Origin: Eubacterium nodatum ATCC 33099 | GTDB taxonomy: Bacteria; Bacillota; Clostridia; Peptostreptococcales; Anaerovoracaceae | NCBI GenBank assembly: GCA_000510425.1 | Contig: AZKM01000008.1 | Location: forward strand, 1-64,000 | Reading direction: 5' to 3' | DNA: 64,000 bases | Shown: positions 38,775-47,582 of the stretch, one piece after another | Position numbering within the stretch: position 1 is the first letter of the stretch | Layout: each line of letters begins with the position of its first letter | Position numbers and translations under genes: made by a program | Notes under the pieces: model-generated | Told to the model about the DNA's origin: nothing | Seen by the model: the letters and a program-made list of their open reading frames with translations, nothing else | The model's database searches: none

Positions 38775-39320
38775 TTATTCTGCAGCCGGAGTTTCTGCGG
38801 CTGCTTCTGCCGATGCTGCTGCACCGTCTGCAGGCTTTGCGTCTGCAATAGCTGCAAGGGTTCTAACAAATTTGCCAACCGGGGATTGAACGCTACCCAT
38901 AAATTTGGCAATAAGCACATCTCTTGATGGAATGTCTGCAATCTGAGCAATGCCTTCTTTGTCATAGAACTCCCCTTCTACAACACCTGCCTTAAGTTCC
39001 ATCTTTTTAAATTCATCAATGGCTTCTTTCAAAACTCTTGCCGGAGCAGTTGCATCTGTTTTACTTATAGCAATTGCACTTGGACCTTGCATAACGTCAG
39101 CAAGTTTTTCAAATTCAGTACCTTCGACAGCCCTCTTCATCAGAGTGTTCTTATATACACTATAATCAACTTCCGCCTCACGAAGCTTTCTTCTCATAAT
39201 ATCTGCTTCTGCAACTGTTGTTCCCATGTAATCAATAAGTACAGCTGACTGTGCACCATCAAGTTTAGCCTTGATTTCATCGATGATAATCTGTTTCTGC
39301 TGTTTTGCTTGTTCTGACAT
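38775..39320 (-). CDS. rplJ: 50S ribosomal protein L10
   Basis: A 181-residue L10, the base of the L12 stalk. Landmarks are VLIDYMGTTVAEADIMRRKLREA, VYKNTLMKRAVEGT and LAAIADAKPA near the C-terminus, which then continues with an alanine-rich extension. The start follows AAAGGAGAATT. Expression is probably controlled by the L10 leader just upstream. Confidence 0.96.
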   Translation of the reverse strand: MSEQAKQQKQIIIDEIKAKLDGAQSAVLIDYMGTTVAEADIMRRKLREAEVDYSVYKNTLMKRAVEGTEFEKLADVMQGPSAIAISKTDATAPARVLKEAIDEFKKMELKAGVVEGEFYDKEGIAQIADIPSRDVLIAKFMGSVQSPVGKFVRTLAAIADAKPADGAAASAEAAAETPAAE

Positions 39321-39375
39321 AATTCTCCTTTCTGGAACTGTATATCAGTTCACGAATATTTGGTACTCCACAAGG

Positions 39376-39495
39376 AAAAACCTCATCTTATTCTAAATTC
39401 ATGCTAGACTCAAGACGAGGTCAATATTCTTTATATTGTACCTCGGTGGGAAATTAAGCTTTCGCACCCACTGTCTACGGTTTTGACTTCAAATT
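39376..39495 (-). ncRNA. Ribosomal protein L10 leader (autoregulatory RNA)
   Basis: On the minus strand the leader carries the conserved CCGTAGACAGTGGGTGC, CCCACCGAGG and GACCTCGTC segments of the L10 leader family, which binds the L10-L12 complex in Firmicutes. A terminator-type attenuator closes it: the arms 39412-39420 and 39381-39389 pair (one G-U) and are followed by TTTTT (39380-39376). Bound L10-L12 would favour termination before rplJ. Confidence 0.85.
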
Positions 39496-39504
39496 CAGTT
39501 TAAG

Positions 39505-40203
39505 TTACTGTGACAGAACTGCCGGATTAACTTTGATTCCGGGTCCCATGGTTGCAGTAACTGTTACACTCTTAAGGTACTGACCCTTAGCCGCTGCAGG
39601 CTTAGCCTTTATAATAGCATCGATCAGGGCTTTGAAGTTTTCCTCCAGCTTTTCTTCACCGAAGGACTTCTTACCAATAATTGTGTGTATAATGTTCTGT
39701 TTGTCAAGACGGTACTCAACTTTACCGGCTTTGATGTCAGCTAACGCTTTCGTTAAATCCATAGTAACCGTACCGGATTTCGGATTCGGCATAAGTCCTT
39801 TAGGACCGAGAACCTTACCCAATCTACCTACGACACCCATCATATCAGGTGTTGCTACTACTACATCAAAGTCAAACCAGTTTTCGCTCTGGATTTTCTG
39901 TGCCAGTTCTTCAGCACCGACATAATCTGCCCCGGCTGCCTGTGCTTCTTCAGCCTTAGCACCCTTGGCAAATACCAAAACTTTTACGCTCTTACCTGTT
40001 CCATGAGGCAATACCATAGCACCTCTAACCTGCTGGTCAGCATGTCTTCCGTCCACACCAAGTCTGACATGGACTTCAATTGTCTCATCGAATTTTGCTT
40101 TAGATGTTTCTGTTACCAGCTTCATGGCTTCTTTAACTTCATGAAGCTGTGACCTGTCGAACTTCTCCACAGAAGCTCTGTAATTTTTTCCTCTTTTAGC
40201 CAT
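39505..40203 (-). CDS. rplA: 50S ribosomal protein L1
   Basis: A 232-residue L1 that forms the mobile L1 stalk near the E site. Typical blocks are [61 protein letters not shown] and the C-terminal [15 protein letters not shown]. The start follows GAGGAGGAAAT. It lies 80 bp after rplK and before the L10 leader. Confidence 0.97.
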   Translation of the reverse strand: MAKRGKNYRASVEKFDRSQLHEVKEAMKLVTETSKAKFDETIEVHVRLGVDGRHADQQVRGAMVLPHGTGKSVKVLVFAKGAKAEEAQAAGADYVGAEELAQKIQSENWFDFDVVVATPDMMGVVGRLGKVLGPKGLMPNPKSGTVTMDLTKALADIKAGKVEYRLDKQNIIHTIIGKKSFGEEKLEENFKALIDAIIKAKPAAAKGQYLKSVTVTATMGPGIKVNPAVLSQ

Positions 40204-40283
40204 ATTTCCTCCTCGTAGTGCCAGCGAAGCCCGGTCGCTAAATCATCTTTTTCTAAAATCTTCCGGTGCTTCTCCCACAAAAA

Positions 40284-40709
40284 TCAATCTTCCACTACGA
40301 TACCCATACTTCTTGCAGTACCTTTAACCATGTTAACTGCTGATTCAAGGTTTGCTGCATTAAGGTCGGGCATCTTTGTCTTTGCAATTTCTTCAACCTG
40401 TGCATTTGTAATAGTTGCAACCTTGTTCTTATTCGGTTCCCCGGACGCTTTGTCCAGACCTGCCGCCTTCTTTAAAAGAACTGCTGCCGGTGGTGTCTTA
40501 GTGATAAATGTGAACGATCTGTCCGCATAAACAGTGATAACAACCGGAATAACCATGCCGGGCTGATCCTGAGTCTTGGCATTAAACTGCTTACAGAAAT
40601 CCATAATGTTTACGCCGTGCTGACCTAATGCCGGTCCGACTGGTGGTGCCGGAGTCGCTCCGCCTGCAGGTATCTGAAGTTTTATATATCCTTCAACCTT
40701 CTTTGCCAT
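40284..40709 (-). CDS. rplK: 50S ribosomal protein L11
   Basis: A 141-residue L11 of the GTPase-associated centre. The N-terminal [34 protein letters not shown] block with its proline hinge and the C-terminal rRNA-binding domain ([25 protein letters not shown]) are intact. It starts 18 bp after nusG, behind GGAGGAACGAGA. Confidence 0.98.
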   Translation of the reverse strand: MAKKVEGYIKLQIPAGGATPAPPVGPALGQHGVNIMDFCKQFNAKTQDQPGMVIPVVITVYADRSFTFITKTPPAAVLLKKAAGLDKASGEPNKNKVATITNAQVEEIAKTKMPDLNAANLESAVNMVKGTARSMGIVVED

Positions 40710-40727
40710 TCTCGTTCCTCCTTTCTG

Positions 40728-41315
40728 CTAGTTTAATTTATCCACCTGACTGAATTCAAGTTCAACCGGTGTATCTCGACCGAACATTGATATTTTGACG
40801 GTAAGAACCTGCTTCTCCGGACTGATTTCTAAAACTTCACCCATAAAGCTCTCGAAAGGTCCGTTGATAACTCTAACCATATCGCCAACATTAACATCCA
40901 AGTCGATATAAACTTTTTCAATACCCATTCTTGCTACTTCTTCCGGAGTTAATGGGAACGGTTCTGAACCATGTCCTACGAACCCGGTAACGCCCTGAGT
41001 ATTTCTAACCAGGTACCAAGACTCGTTAGTTACAATCATTTTAATGATCACATAACCCGGGAATATTTTTCTGGTCTTGATTTTTCTCTGTCCATCTTTC
41101 ATTTCGACACGATCTTCCGTCGGAACAATGATATCAAGAATCAAATCCTGCATTCCACGGTTTTCAACCATTTTCTCTATATTCACTTTTACCTTGTTTT
41201 CATGACCTGAGTATGTATGAACCACATACCAATGAGCCATGCCGTCTCCACGAATCCCTTCACCCTCAAGAGGGGAAAAGACATTTGACGAGCCCTTGTT
41301 TTCAATGTCAGACAT
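40728..41315 (-). CDS. nusG: Transcription termination/antitermination factor NusG, N-terminally extended
   Basis: A 195-residue NusG. The NGN domain (AHWYVVHTYSGHENKVKVNIEK) and the C-terminal KOW domain (VGDMVRVINGPFESFMGEV) are standard. The first 25 residues (MSDIENKGSSNVFSPLEGEG...) are unusual for Firmicute NusG of about 170-177 residues. Two starts are possible: ATG at 41315 after AGAAGGTACGTAA, and ATG at 41240 after GGAGACGGC. The MSDxxK beginning resembles ordinary NusG N-termini, so the extra residues look like an insertion after codon 7. It binds RNA polymerase and affects pausing and termination. Confidence 0.93.
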   Translation of the reverse strand: MSDIENKGSSNVFSPLEGEGIRGDGMAHWYVVHTYSGHENKVKVNIEKMVENRGMQDLILDIIVPTEDRVEMKDGQRKIKTRKIFPGYVIIKMIVTNESWYLVRNTQGVTGFVGHGSEPFPLTPEEVARMGIEKVYIDLDVNVGDMVRVINGPFESFMGEVLEISPEKQVLTVKISMFGRDTPVELEFSQVDKLN

Positions 41316-41334
41316 TTACGTACCTTCTCTTTTA

Positions 41335-41631
41335 TTAACTTAAAGTTATTCCAAGAATCGCTCTCAGTGCTGCAAGAAAAGCCGAGTCCATTGCCCAGAA
41401 CGCAAGTGCAAATACCGCACAGGTACCGATTACCACTGCAGTAAAAGTTCCCAGTTCTTTCTTTGTCGGCCATACAACCTTAGCCATTTCCTGCTTAACG
41501 CCCTTCCAGTATTCCATCGATGACACCTTGCCCTTCTTCTGGCTGTTAGCTATAGCCATTTTCCGGATCTGAGTCCTGGCGTTTTTTGAAGTTTCTTTTT
41601 TTACCGGTTTGTTTGGTTTGGATTTTGCCAT
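41335..41631 (-). CDS. secE: Preprotein translocase subunit SecE
   Basis: A 98-residue SecE. A basic N-terminal extension of about 40 residues precedes the conserved EYWKGVKQEMAKVVWPTKKEL amphipathic segment and one membrane helix (TFTAVVIGTCAVFALAFWAMD). It is a core component of the SecYEG channel. It starts after AGGAGGGTTTGTA, 12 bp beyond rpmG, in the usual rpmG-secE-nusG order. Confidence 0.95.
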   Translation of the reverse strand: MAKSKPNKPVKKETSKNARTQIRKMAIANSQKKGKVSSMEYWKGVKQEMAKVVWPTKKELGTFTAVVIGTCAVFALAFWAMDSAFLAALRAILGITLS

Positions 41632-41643
41632 TACAAACCCTCC

Positions 41644-41793
41644 TTATTTCGTTTCCTTGTGAGCGGTCTGCTTCTTGCAGAACGGACAATATTTCTTGAG
41701 TTCAATACGGTCCGGATCATTTTTCTTGTTCTTGACAGTATTGTAATTTCTCTGCTTGCACTCTGTGCATGCCAATGTTACTTTAACTCTCAT
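41644..41793 (-). CDS. rpmG: 50S ribosomal protein L33
   Basis: A 49-residue L33 that begins [17 protein letters not shown] and ends [14 protein letters not shown]. Both CxxC zinc-ribbon pairs are present, so this is the zinc-binding (C+) form. The ATG is at 41793, with GGAGGTCTAAC upstream. It is the first gene of the ribosomal operon, about 80 bp after a consensus promoter. Confidence 0.96.
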   Translation of the reverse strand: MRVKVTLACTECKQRNYNTVKNKKNDPDRIELKKYCPFCKKQTAHKETK

Positions 41794-41821
41794 GTTAGAC
41801 CTCCGTTTTCTAACTAAAACT

Positions 41822-41842
41822 CAGAGCTGGTAACCAGCCCTG
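41822..41842 (-). other. Leader hairpin upstream of rpmG
   Basis: CAGAGCTGG (41822-41830) pairs with CCAGCCCTG (41834-41842) with one G-U pair and a 3-nt loop, between the promoter and rpmG. On the minus strand AGTTTTAG follows, so partial attenuation is conceivable but the T-tract is short. Confidence 0.5.
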
Positions 41843-41871
41843 TTATAATTTTCTCATAAAGTCGCTCATTA

Positions 41872-41900
41872 AGTTTACAATAGATAGATGTCAAAGTCAA
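41872..41900 (-). promoter_or_regulatory. Promoter of the rpmG-secE-nusG-rplKA operon
   Basis: TTGACT (41900-41895) and TAAACT (41877-41872) are separated by 17 bases on the minus strand, placing transcription start about 70 bp before rpmG. Confidence 0.65.
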
Positions 41901-41974
41901 CACTTTCCCACCAAGTTCAATGCCCATCCCTCTATATTTTTTCCAAAATTTTTCCTCAAAACAGAAATGAAAAT

Positions 41975-41997
41975 AAAAAACTGCCCATTTAGGACAG
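41975..41997 (-). terminator. Terminator without an assigned gene
   Basis: CTGCCC (41981-41986) pairs with GGACAG (41992-41997, one G-U) and is followed on the minus strand by TTTTTT. The YjiH-type gene upstream already has its own strong terminator at 42332-42359, so this one may be a backup or may end a transcript that starts within 42000-42330. Confidence 0.55.
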
Positions 41998-42331
41998 CTT
42001 TTCAAAATTATGTTGAGTTGTTATTGAGAAAGAATGTTTAAAAGGTTTTATATTTGTTTACCCCTTTTACATTACCTACTATACCGTTTAATTGTGACAG
42101 TAAATGTATGTTTTTTAGTCAGTTTTATGTTTTTGTACAACAAATTTCTAACACATTTCTAAAGAAATATTAATATCTCACACAATTTCGCGAATTGAAC
42201 AAATCACTCTCCGCCGGGCTTTCACCACAAATCTACAACATCTATGGGATACTATCATAATTTAAAACGGCATACCTTTGTAATCCAAAAAACAAAAAAC
42301 TGTAAGCAAAAATGATATATCATCTTAAGCG
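41998..42331. other. Gene-free AT-rich stretch, possible small RNA locus
   Basis: No convincing ORF or known RNA family is seen. Visible elements are a near palindrome CAATTTCGCGAATTG (about 42183-42197) and ATTTCTAAAGAAAT (about 42154-42167). The stretch is framed by two minus-strand terminators, which is compatible with a small RNA but is not proof. Confidence 0.3.
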
Positions 42332-42359
42332 AAAAGCCGGTCGCATTTTGGCGACCGGC
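42332..42359 (-). terminator. Terminator of the yjiH-like gene
   Basis: A perfect 9-bp GC-rich stem, GCCGGTCGC (42336-42344) with GCGACCGGC (42351-42359) and a 6-nt loop, is followed on the minus strand by TTTTCGC, 36 bp after the stop codon. Confidence 0.88.
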
Positions 42360-42395
42360 ATGATGAATTTATTGTTCTATTATCTTGTATGCTAA

Positions 42396-43766
42396 TTAGA
42401 ATAGCAAGTGTGCAATTGGGCTTACAATAATTAAACTGATAAGTGTTCTTTCTATGAAAATAACAAATAGTTCTATAAGGTTAACAGGCAACTTGGAGCC
42501 CAGAATCAATCCGCCGACTTCTGACAGATAAATAAGCTGGGTAACGGAGATAACCGCTATTACAAACTTTGTCATTTCACTTTTCACTCCTTCTGCTGCA
42601 ATTACCGATGGTGTGAACATATCAGTAAATCCGACAATCATTGTCTTGGATGCCGCCGCCGCTTCCGGAATCTGTAATAATTCTAACAATGGAAGGAAGG
42701 GTTTGCCTAGGATTGTGAAAATCTCAGTGTGGTTCGATAGTGCAAGAGCAATTGTTCCGATGCACATAACAACCGGCATTACACCAAACCACATTCCCAT
42801 AGCATTCTTTAGACCGTTGCTGAAAAATTCTCCAACGCCCTTGTGTTCTTCAACTCTTTCAACAGCCAGTGTCAAACCGTAATCAACGGATGAAGAGTAT
42901 CCCTCCGGAATAGTTTCCGGCATTGCTTTTCCTTCAACAAGGTATGTATCCTTCTTCAATGACAGAGGTGGTATTCTTGGACAAATAATAGCACACGCAA
43001 TACCCACCAGGCAGATAGTCAGGTAATAAGGTCCGAAGTACTGCATGAGTTCAACCTGAGCTAATACTACGATACTGAAAGTAATTGATACTGCCGAGAA
43101 TGTAGTAGCAATAACTGAAGCTTCTCTGGCCGAATAATATCCTCCCTCATACTGGTTGCATGTCAGCATAACTCCTAAAGTACCGTCACCAATCCATGAG
43201 GTGAAGCAGTCAACCGCCGCTCTTCCCGGGATTTTGAATAAAGGTCTCATAACCTTTGTAAGTAATGCTCCTACAAATTCCAGCAGACCGAAGTCAAGCA
43301 GCAACGGCAGAAGCAGCCCCGCAATGGCAAAGATAATTACCAGTACAGTAAGCAAAGCCTCTAATACGAATCCGCCTGCTCCTCCATCTCCATTACCTTC
43401 TGTCAAATACGATAAGACAGTTCCTTCTTTACCAACCTTGCAGTATGTCAGCCAGATGAATACGCATCCGATGACTCTGATCACCACCCAAACCGGTGTT
43501 GCCACAAAAGCTTCGCTTAAAAGTTTGCTTTCTGTTATGAATTTAGGTTTAGCAAGTGCTAGAACCGACATAACAGCAGAAACCGTAACAATAATAACAC
43601 ATAACATTGGTAAATAATTACCTAAAGCTCCACCGATTTTGTCTGCAAGTATTTTGACGAAGATAGTCCAGCTTCCATCATACTTAACAGGAATCATAAA
43701 TAAAATAACACCGATTATCGATGGAATAAGGAACTGCGCCATTAACTTCCCATTTCTTTTTTCCAT
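42396..43766 (-). CDS. YjiH-family membrane protein with nucleoside-recognition Gate domains
   Basis: A 456-residue polytopic protein of the YjiH type. About ten membrane segments are seen, with the Gate (PF07670-like) features LLEFVGALLTKVMRPLFKIPGRAAVDCFTSWIGDGTLGVML and, in the second half, MWFGVMPVVMCIGTIALAL and TDMFTPSVIAAEGV. The start follows AAGGAGAGGACTATT. Members often neighbour peptidase or amino-acid genes and are thought to be transporters, but no substrate is established. It has its own terminator. Confidence 0.8.
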   Translation of the reverse strand: MEKRNGKLMAQFLIPSIIGVILFMIPVKYDGSWTIFVKILADKIGGALGNYLPMLCVIIVTVSAVMSVLALAKPKFITESKLLSEAFVATPVWVVIRVIGCVFIWLTYCKVGKEGTVLSYLTEGNGDGGAGGFVLEALLTVLVIIFAIAGLLLPLLLDFGLLEFVGALLTKVMRPLFKIPGRAAVDCFTSWIGDGTLGVMLTCNQYEGGYYSAREASVIATTFSAVSITFSIVVLAQVELMQYFGPYYLTICLVGIACAIICPRIPPLSLKKDTYLVEGKAMPETIPEGYSSSVDYGLTLAVERVEEHKGVGEFFSNGLKNAMGMWFGVMPVVMCIGTIALALSNHTEIFTILGKPFLPLLELLQIPEAAAASKTMIVGFTDMFTPSVIAAEGVKSEMTKFVIAVISVTQLIYLSEVGGLILGSKLPVNLIELFVIFIERTLISLIIVSPIAHLLF

Positions 43767-43892
43767 AATAGTCCTCTCCTTTCTAAACTCATCATCATAA
43801 TTCTATCACACTACACACATAAGTCAAACGAAATTTATCTTTTCACACCGGGATACTTTTCGTACTGGTATGTGAGTCAGACTTTGTGATAT

Positions 43893-44744
43893 TCAGCTTA
43901 AAGCCTGAATTGCCCGAGTATAGTTCATAGCCATATTTCCTGCTGTAGAAACGTTTTTCCATGCGGAATCACAAGCCATGATTATCGTACCTACACCGCT
44001 TTTGGCTTCATCAAATGCCTTTTTGCCGAAAGCAGCACTGACTTTCGTTTTATTTACATAATATAAATCAGAGGAATCCATATCAGAGTAATGATTAAAG
44101 ATATGTTTTTTATTCACCAGTCCGCCGGCAAAAGAATATTCCTCTACATACCTGTCTTGATAAGTATCACCAAAGACTTTGTATATGCAAAAATTTCCAT
44201 TATTCTTATTCAGATATACCAAATATCTGACGCCGGAAGCCGCATTGAAGTCGCTGAGTCCACTGCCGTCAGCCGTAACCTTGCCTGCTCTGTCGATATT
44301 GCTCATGCTGTAACCGAGCTGTCTTGCTTTTCCATTTGCAAAAGTGTAAATATTCAAATGTGCATTTCCGCTCTCCCCCGCATCTCTTTTCATGAAAAAC
44401 AATTCTTTTATCCCATCTCCATTTATATCAACCATGGAAACATTCTTCACTCCTCCGCTGCTCTGTTGCCAGTTATAGCCTTTTATGGCACTTGCATTTT
44501 CCTCCAAAATGCGTTTGTATTCTTTTTTCCACACACTGCTTTTTATTTTCTTCTTAGGCTTTTTCTTCTTTACGGTTTTGGCTTTGTGCTCTTCTTGCTG
44601 TTTTTTCTCAGAATTCATCGCCTTAATGTTTTTTATAACATCTTTGTAAATGAAATTATATCCTGCAACGCTTATTGATGTGGTAAGTGTAATCATCAAA
44701 ACAACTATTAAAACAACTGTCCATTTATCGCTCAATCTCTCCAT
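43893..44744 (-). CDS. Membrane-anchored protein with a calcium-loop-like motif, function unknown
   Basis: A 283-residue protein. One N-terminal membrane helix (VVLIVVLMITLTTSISVAGYNFI, residues 8-31) is followed by a lysine-rich linker (KTVKKKKPKKKIKSS) and an extracytoplasmic domain of about 200 residues. The domain contains DINGDGIKELFF, an EF-hand or FG-GAP-like Asp-rich loop. I start at the ATG at 44744 (SD GGAGG, five bases away) instead of an upstream in-frame TTG. It is divergent from a tetR gene that begins 164 bp away. No family is recognised; similar designs occur in VCBS/FG-GAP-type secreted proteins. Confidence 0.7.
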   Translation of the reverse strand: MERLSDKWTVVLIVVLMITLTTSISVAGYNFIYKDVIKNIKAMNSEKKQQEEHKAKTVKKKKPKKKIKSSVWKKEYKRILEENASAIKGYNWQQSSGGVKNVSMVDINGDGIKELFFMKRDAGESGNAHLNIYTFANGKARQLGYSMSNIDRAGKVTADGSGLSDFNAASGVRYLVYLNKNNGNFCIYKVFGDTYQDRYVEEYSFAGGLVNKKHIFNHYSDMDSSDLYYVNKTKVSAAFGKKAFDEAKSGVGTIIMACDSAWKNVSTAGNMAMNYTRAIQALS

Positions 44745-44804
44745 AACTTCCTCCAATCCTAATACACTGCTGATATATTTTGTATATAAAGTTCATTTAT
44801 ATTA

Positions 44805-44813
44805 TGGTATAAT
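44805..44813 (+). promoter_or_regulatory. Extended -10 promoter for the plus-strand tetR gene
   Basis: TGGTATAAT is a consensus extended -10 about 95 bp before the tetR start; the -35 is poor. It lies in the divergent region with the gene starting at 44744. Confidence 0.55.
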
Positions 44814-44908
44814 TCTTTGCACAGGTACATATAAGGGCAGTATCTTTTTCTACCCCGGGCAAAGGATTTACGAAACTTTTCATATATTATAACAGAAAGA
44901 ATAAGGTT

Positions 44909-45490
44909 ATGGGCAAAAAGAATAATAGAAATACCAAAGGAAAAATAATTTCTGCCGCATGGAAGCTTTTTTATGAACAGGGATATGATGATACCACGGT
45001 GGATGAAATAGTTGAGCTTTCTGAAACCTCAAAGGGATCTTTCTACCATTATTTTGACGGCAAAGATGCGCTGCTGTCATCACTGTCATTTTTGTTCGAC
45101 GAAAAATATGAAGAGCTTAGGGATAAGCTTCCGGAAGGCTCTGCCGTGGAGAAACTTTGTTACATGAACTTTCAACTGTTTCTTATGATAGAAAATTCGA
45201 TTTCAGTAGATTTATTAGCCCGACTATTCTCATCACAACTCATAACGAAGGGGAATCGTCATCTTTTGGATCAGGACAGAACCTACTATAAACTGCTTCG
45301 AGAAATTCTGCAAAAGGGGCAAGTCAACGGCGAGCTCAAAGATGATGTGTCTGTGAACGAAGTAATCAAAGCCTATGCGCTTATAGAACGGGGAATGATG
45401 TACGACTGGTGCCTATGTAACGGTGATTACTCACTGGCACAATACAGCAAACTTATTTTACCTGAATTTCTGAAAAACTACGCTAAATGA
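44909..45490 (+). CDS. TetR/AcrR family regulator
   Basis: A 193-residue TetR-type regulator on the plus strand. The helix-turn-helix (TTVDEIVELSETSKGSFYHYFDGKDALLSSL) covers residues 28-58. The ligand domain is not assignable. It lies directly upstream of the putP-like symporter gene, whose promoter region contains a perfect 16-bp palindrome and related motifs, so it probably controls that gene. SD quality is poor (AATAAGGTT). Confidence 0.87.
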   Translation: MGKKNNRNTKGKIISAAWKLFYEQGYDDTTVDEIVELSETSKGSFYHYFDGKDALLSSLSFLFDEKYEELRDKLPEGSAVEKLCYMNFQLFLMIENSISVDLLARLFSSQLITKGNRHLLDQDRTYYKLLREILQKGQVNGELKDDVSVNEVIKAYALIERGMMYDWCLCNGDYSLAQYSKLILPEFLKNYAK

Positions 45491-45631
45491 CATAAGATGA
45501 CGCCCATCCTTTACACTATGAAAAATTTTGTAAAATCTTGACCTGTTCTTTCGTGATGAAAATTCTTCAGTGATTTCAGCAACCATGATTGCTTTATAAC
45601 AATAAAAATTTTAAATATTATTTTTAGAATG

Positions 45632-45764
45632 TTTTTAGTCTATATTTAAGTCTATATAATATTCGTTGTAATTGCAATCATATATCTCTTTTCTTTATAA
45701 TATACTATATATTTTAGTTTAAACTAAATTCTGTATTTTAGTCTAATGAAAACTATGCTATAAT
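45632..45764 (+). promoter_or_regulatory. putP-like promoter with TTTAGTYTA operator cluster
   Basis: An extended -10 TGCTATAAT (45756-45764) precedes the symporter gene, with no consensus -35. Upstream lie a perfect 16-bp palindrome TTTAGTTTAAACTAAA (45713-45728), a half-site-like TTTTAGTCTA (45736-45745), and TTTTAGTCTATATTTAAGTCTA (about 45633-45654). The repeated TTTAGTYTA core suggests a multi-site operator, possibly for the adjacent TetR protein. No gene lies in 45491-45798. Confidence 0.6.
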
Positions 45765-45798
45765 GCCTTCAAGTAAAAAATATTTGGAGGCTTTTATT

Positions 45799-47337
45799 AT
45801 GAATTCGAACGACATACTGATGATGCTGGCAATTGCCGTATACCTTATGGGGATGCTGGGAGTCGGAATATACTTTTCAAAGAAAAACGAAGATGCCGGT
45901 GATTTTTACCTGGGTGGAAGAACTCTGGGACCCTTTGTCACCGCCATGAGCGCAGAGGCTTCTGACATGAGCAGCTGGCTCTTGATGGGACTTCCCGGCG
46001 TAGCTTATCTAACCGGTGTTGCAAATGCTTCATGGACAGCCATCGGTCTTGCAATCGGAACATATGTAAACTGGCTTTTGATCGCAAAGAGAATCCGCAG
46101 CTATTCTCATCAGCTCAACGCAATTACAATCCCTGAATTTTTCAGCAAGCGTTATCATGACGAGAAAAACATTTTGAACTTCTTTGCCGCAATAACAATA
46201 ATAATCTTTTTTATACCATATACGGCATCGGGGTTTGCCGCATGCGGAAAACTTTTCAGCACATTGTTCGGTGTGGACTACTTTCAAGCCATGATAATCA
46301 GTGCAGCAGTTATCGTAGGCTATACAGCACTTGGAGGTTTTCTTGCCGCAAGCACAACAGATCTCATTCAGAGTATAATAATGTCTGTCGCACTGATAGT
46401 GATTCTGGAATACGGCACATATCTTGCCGGGGGATTGGACAGCGTAGCAGCAAATGCAAAAAGTATTCCGGGATACTTGAGCTTTCTGAATACATACGAC
46501 CCTGCAGGCAAAACTTCGACATCATATAACTTTTTAAATGTACTCAGCACATTTGCATGGGGTCTCGGCTACTTCGGTATGCCCCATATACTACTCAGAT
46601 TCATGGCAATAGGTGATAAGGAAAAACTAACTCTTTCAAGAAGAGTTGCAACAATCTGGGTTGTAATTTCCCTGGGTGTCGCTGTTATCATCGGCATCGT
46701 AGGCAATGGCATGACTGCAAACGGCATAATTCCATATCTAAAGGATTCAAGCTCTGAAACCATAATCGTAAAAATAGCACATCTGCTAAGTACACACGGT
46801 TTCATTCCTTCGATTATCGCAGGTCTGATTCTGGCAGGAATATTGGCTGCCACAATGTCCACTGCAGATTCACAGCTTCTGGCAGCATCATCAGGCGTAA
46901 GCCAAAATATAGCAAGGGACTTCCTTAAAATTAAGATGAGCGAAAAGAAAGCGATTCTGGTTTCACGGCTTACAGTTCTTGCAATCGCAACAGTCGGAGT
47001 AATTCTGGCAGCAAACCCCGACAATTCAGTATTTGAAATCGTGTCATTTGCATGGGGCGGTTTCGGAGCAACCTTTGGACCGGTTGTACTTTGCGCACTG
47101 TTTTGGAAGAATTCAAACAAGTACGGTGCCCTTGCAGGGCTTTTGGTCGGTGCAATAATGATATTCCTTTGGAAGTATGCCGTCAGACCGTTAGGAGGAT
47201 TATGGGATACATACGAACTGCTTCCTGCCTTCCTCTCCGCACTGCTTGCAATCTTCATAGTGAGTAAACTTGCCGGAGTCCCTGAACAGGCAGTCCAAAA
47301 AGACTATGAAAAATACAGATGTAACCTAAACTCATAG
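45799..47337 (+). CDS. putP: Sodium/solute symporter, PutP-like (proline permease type)
   Basis: A 512-residue SSS-family symporter with 12-13 membrane segments. PutP landmarks include DFYLGGRTLGPFVTAMSAEASDMSSWLLMGLPG, TIPEFFSKRY, ALGGFLAASTTDLIQ, MPHILLRFMAI and ATMSTADSQLLAASSGVSQNI. The start at 45799 follows GGAGGCTTTTATT; an upstream in-frame ATG at 45763 lies inside the -10 box and cannot be used. Proline is the expected substrate by similarity, with sodium coupling. It ends at a shared bidirectional terminator. Confidence 0.88.
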   Translation: MNSNDILMMLAIAVYLMGMLGVGIYFSKKNEDAGDFYLGGRTLGPFVTAMSAEASDMSSWLLMGLPGVAYLTGVANASWTAIGLAIGTYVNWLLIAKRIRSYSHQLNAITIPEFFSKRYHDEKNILNFFAAITIIIFFIPYTASGFAACGKLFSTLFGVDYFQAMIISAAVIVGYTALGGFLAASTTDLIQSIIMSVALIVILEYGTYLAGGLDSVAANAKSIPGYLSFLNTYDPAGKTSTSYNFLNVLSTFAWGLGYFGMPHILLRFMAIGDKEKLTLSRRVATIWVVISLGVAVIIGIVGNGMTANGIIPYLKDSSSETIIVKIAHLLSTHGFIPSIIAGLILAGILAATMSTADSQLLAASSGVSQNIARDFLKIKMSEKKAILVSRLTVLAIATVGVILAANPDNSVFEIVSFAWGGFGATFGPVVLCALFWKNSNKYGALAGLLVGAIMIFLWKYAVRPLGGLWDTYELLPAFLSALLAIFIVSKLAGVPEQAVQKDYEKYRCNLNS

Positions 47338-47423
47338 TAACTCGGGACTTATATTCGCCCCTACTGTGCTTTACCAAAAACACAAATTTTAAACTCGCAA
47401 CAGTAGCGGCAGTATATATAGCT

Positions 47424-47459
47424 GCCCATAATAAGCAAGAAAAACTGTTTATTATGGGC
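47424..47459. other. 11-bp inverted repeat downstream of the symporter gene
   Basis: GCCCATAATAA (47424-47434) is perfectly complementary to TTATTATGGGC (47449-47459), with a 14-nt loop. It has no T-run and lies between the symporter stop and the strong terminator at 47495-47545. Its role is unknown. Confidence 0.55.
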
Positions 47460-47494
47460 AAGAGTGTAGAAACTGTTGTCAAAGACACTAACAT

Positions 47495-47545
47495 AAAAAG
47501 GTGATGTTGCAGAATAGCTTTCCCATTCTGCAACATCACCTTTTT
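47495..47545. terminator. Bidirectional terminator with a 21-bp perfect stem
   Basis: The 21-base arms (47495-47515 and 47525-47545) are fully complementary around a 9-nt loop, with A-runs at one base and T-runs at the other. It ends both the plus-strand symporter transcript and the minus-strand CoA-disulfide reductase transcript. Confidence 0.95.
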
Positions 47546-47582
47546 ATTTGAAGTTCTACGATTCTGTAAATATACCGGTATA

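Noticed and set aside
41814-42005. A 63-codon minus-strand ORF upstream of rpmG
   Set aside because: It spans a terminator, a promoter and a leader hairpin and has no ribosome binding site.
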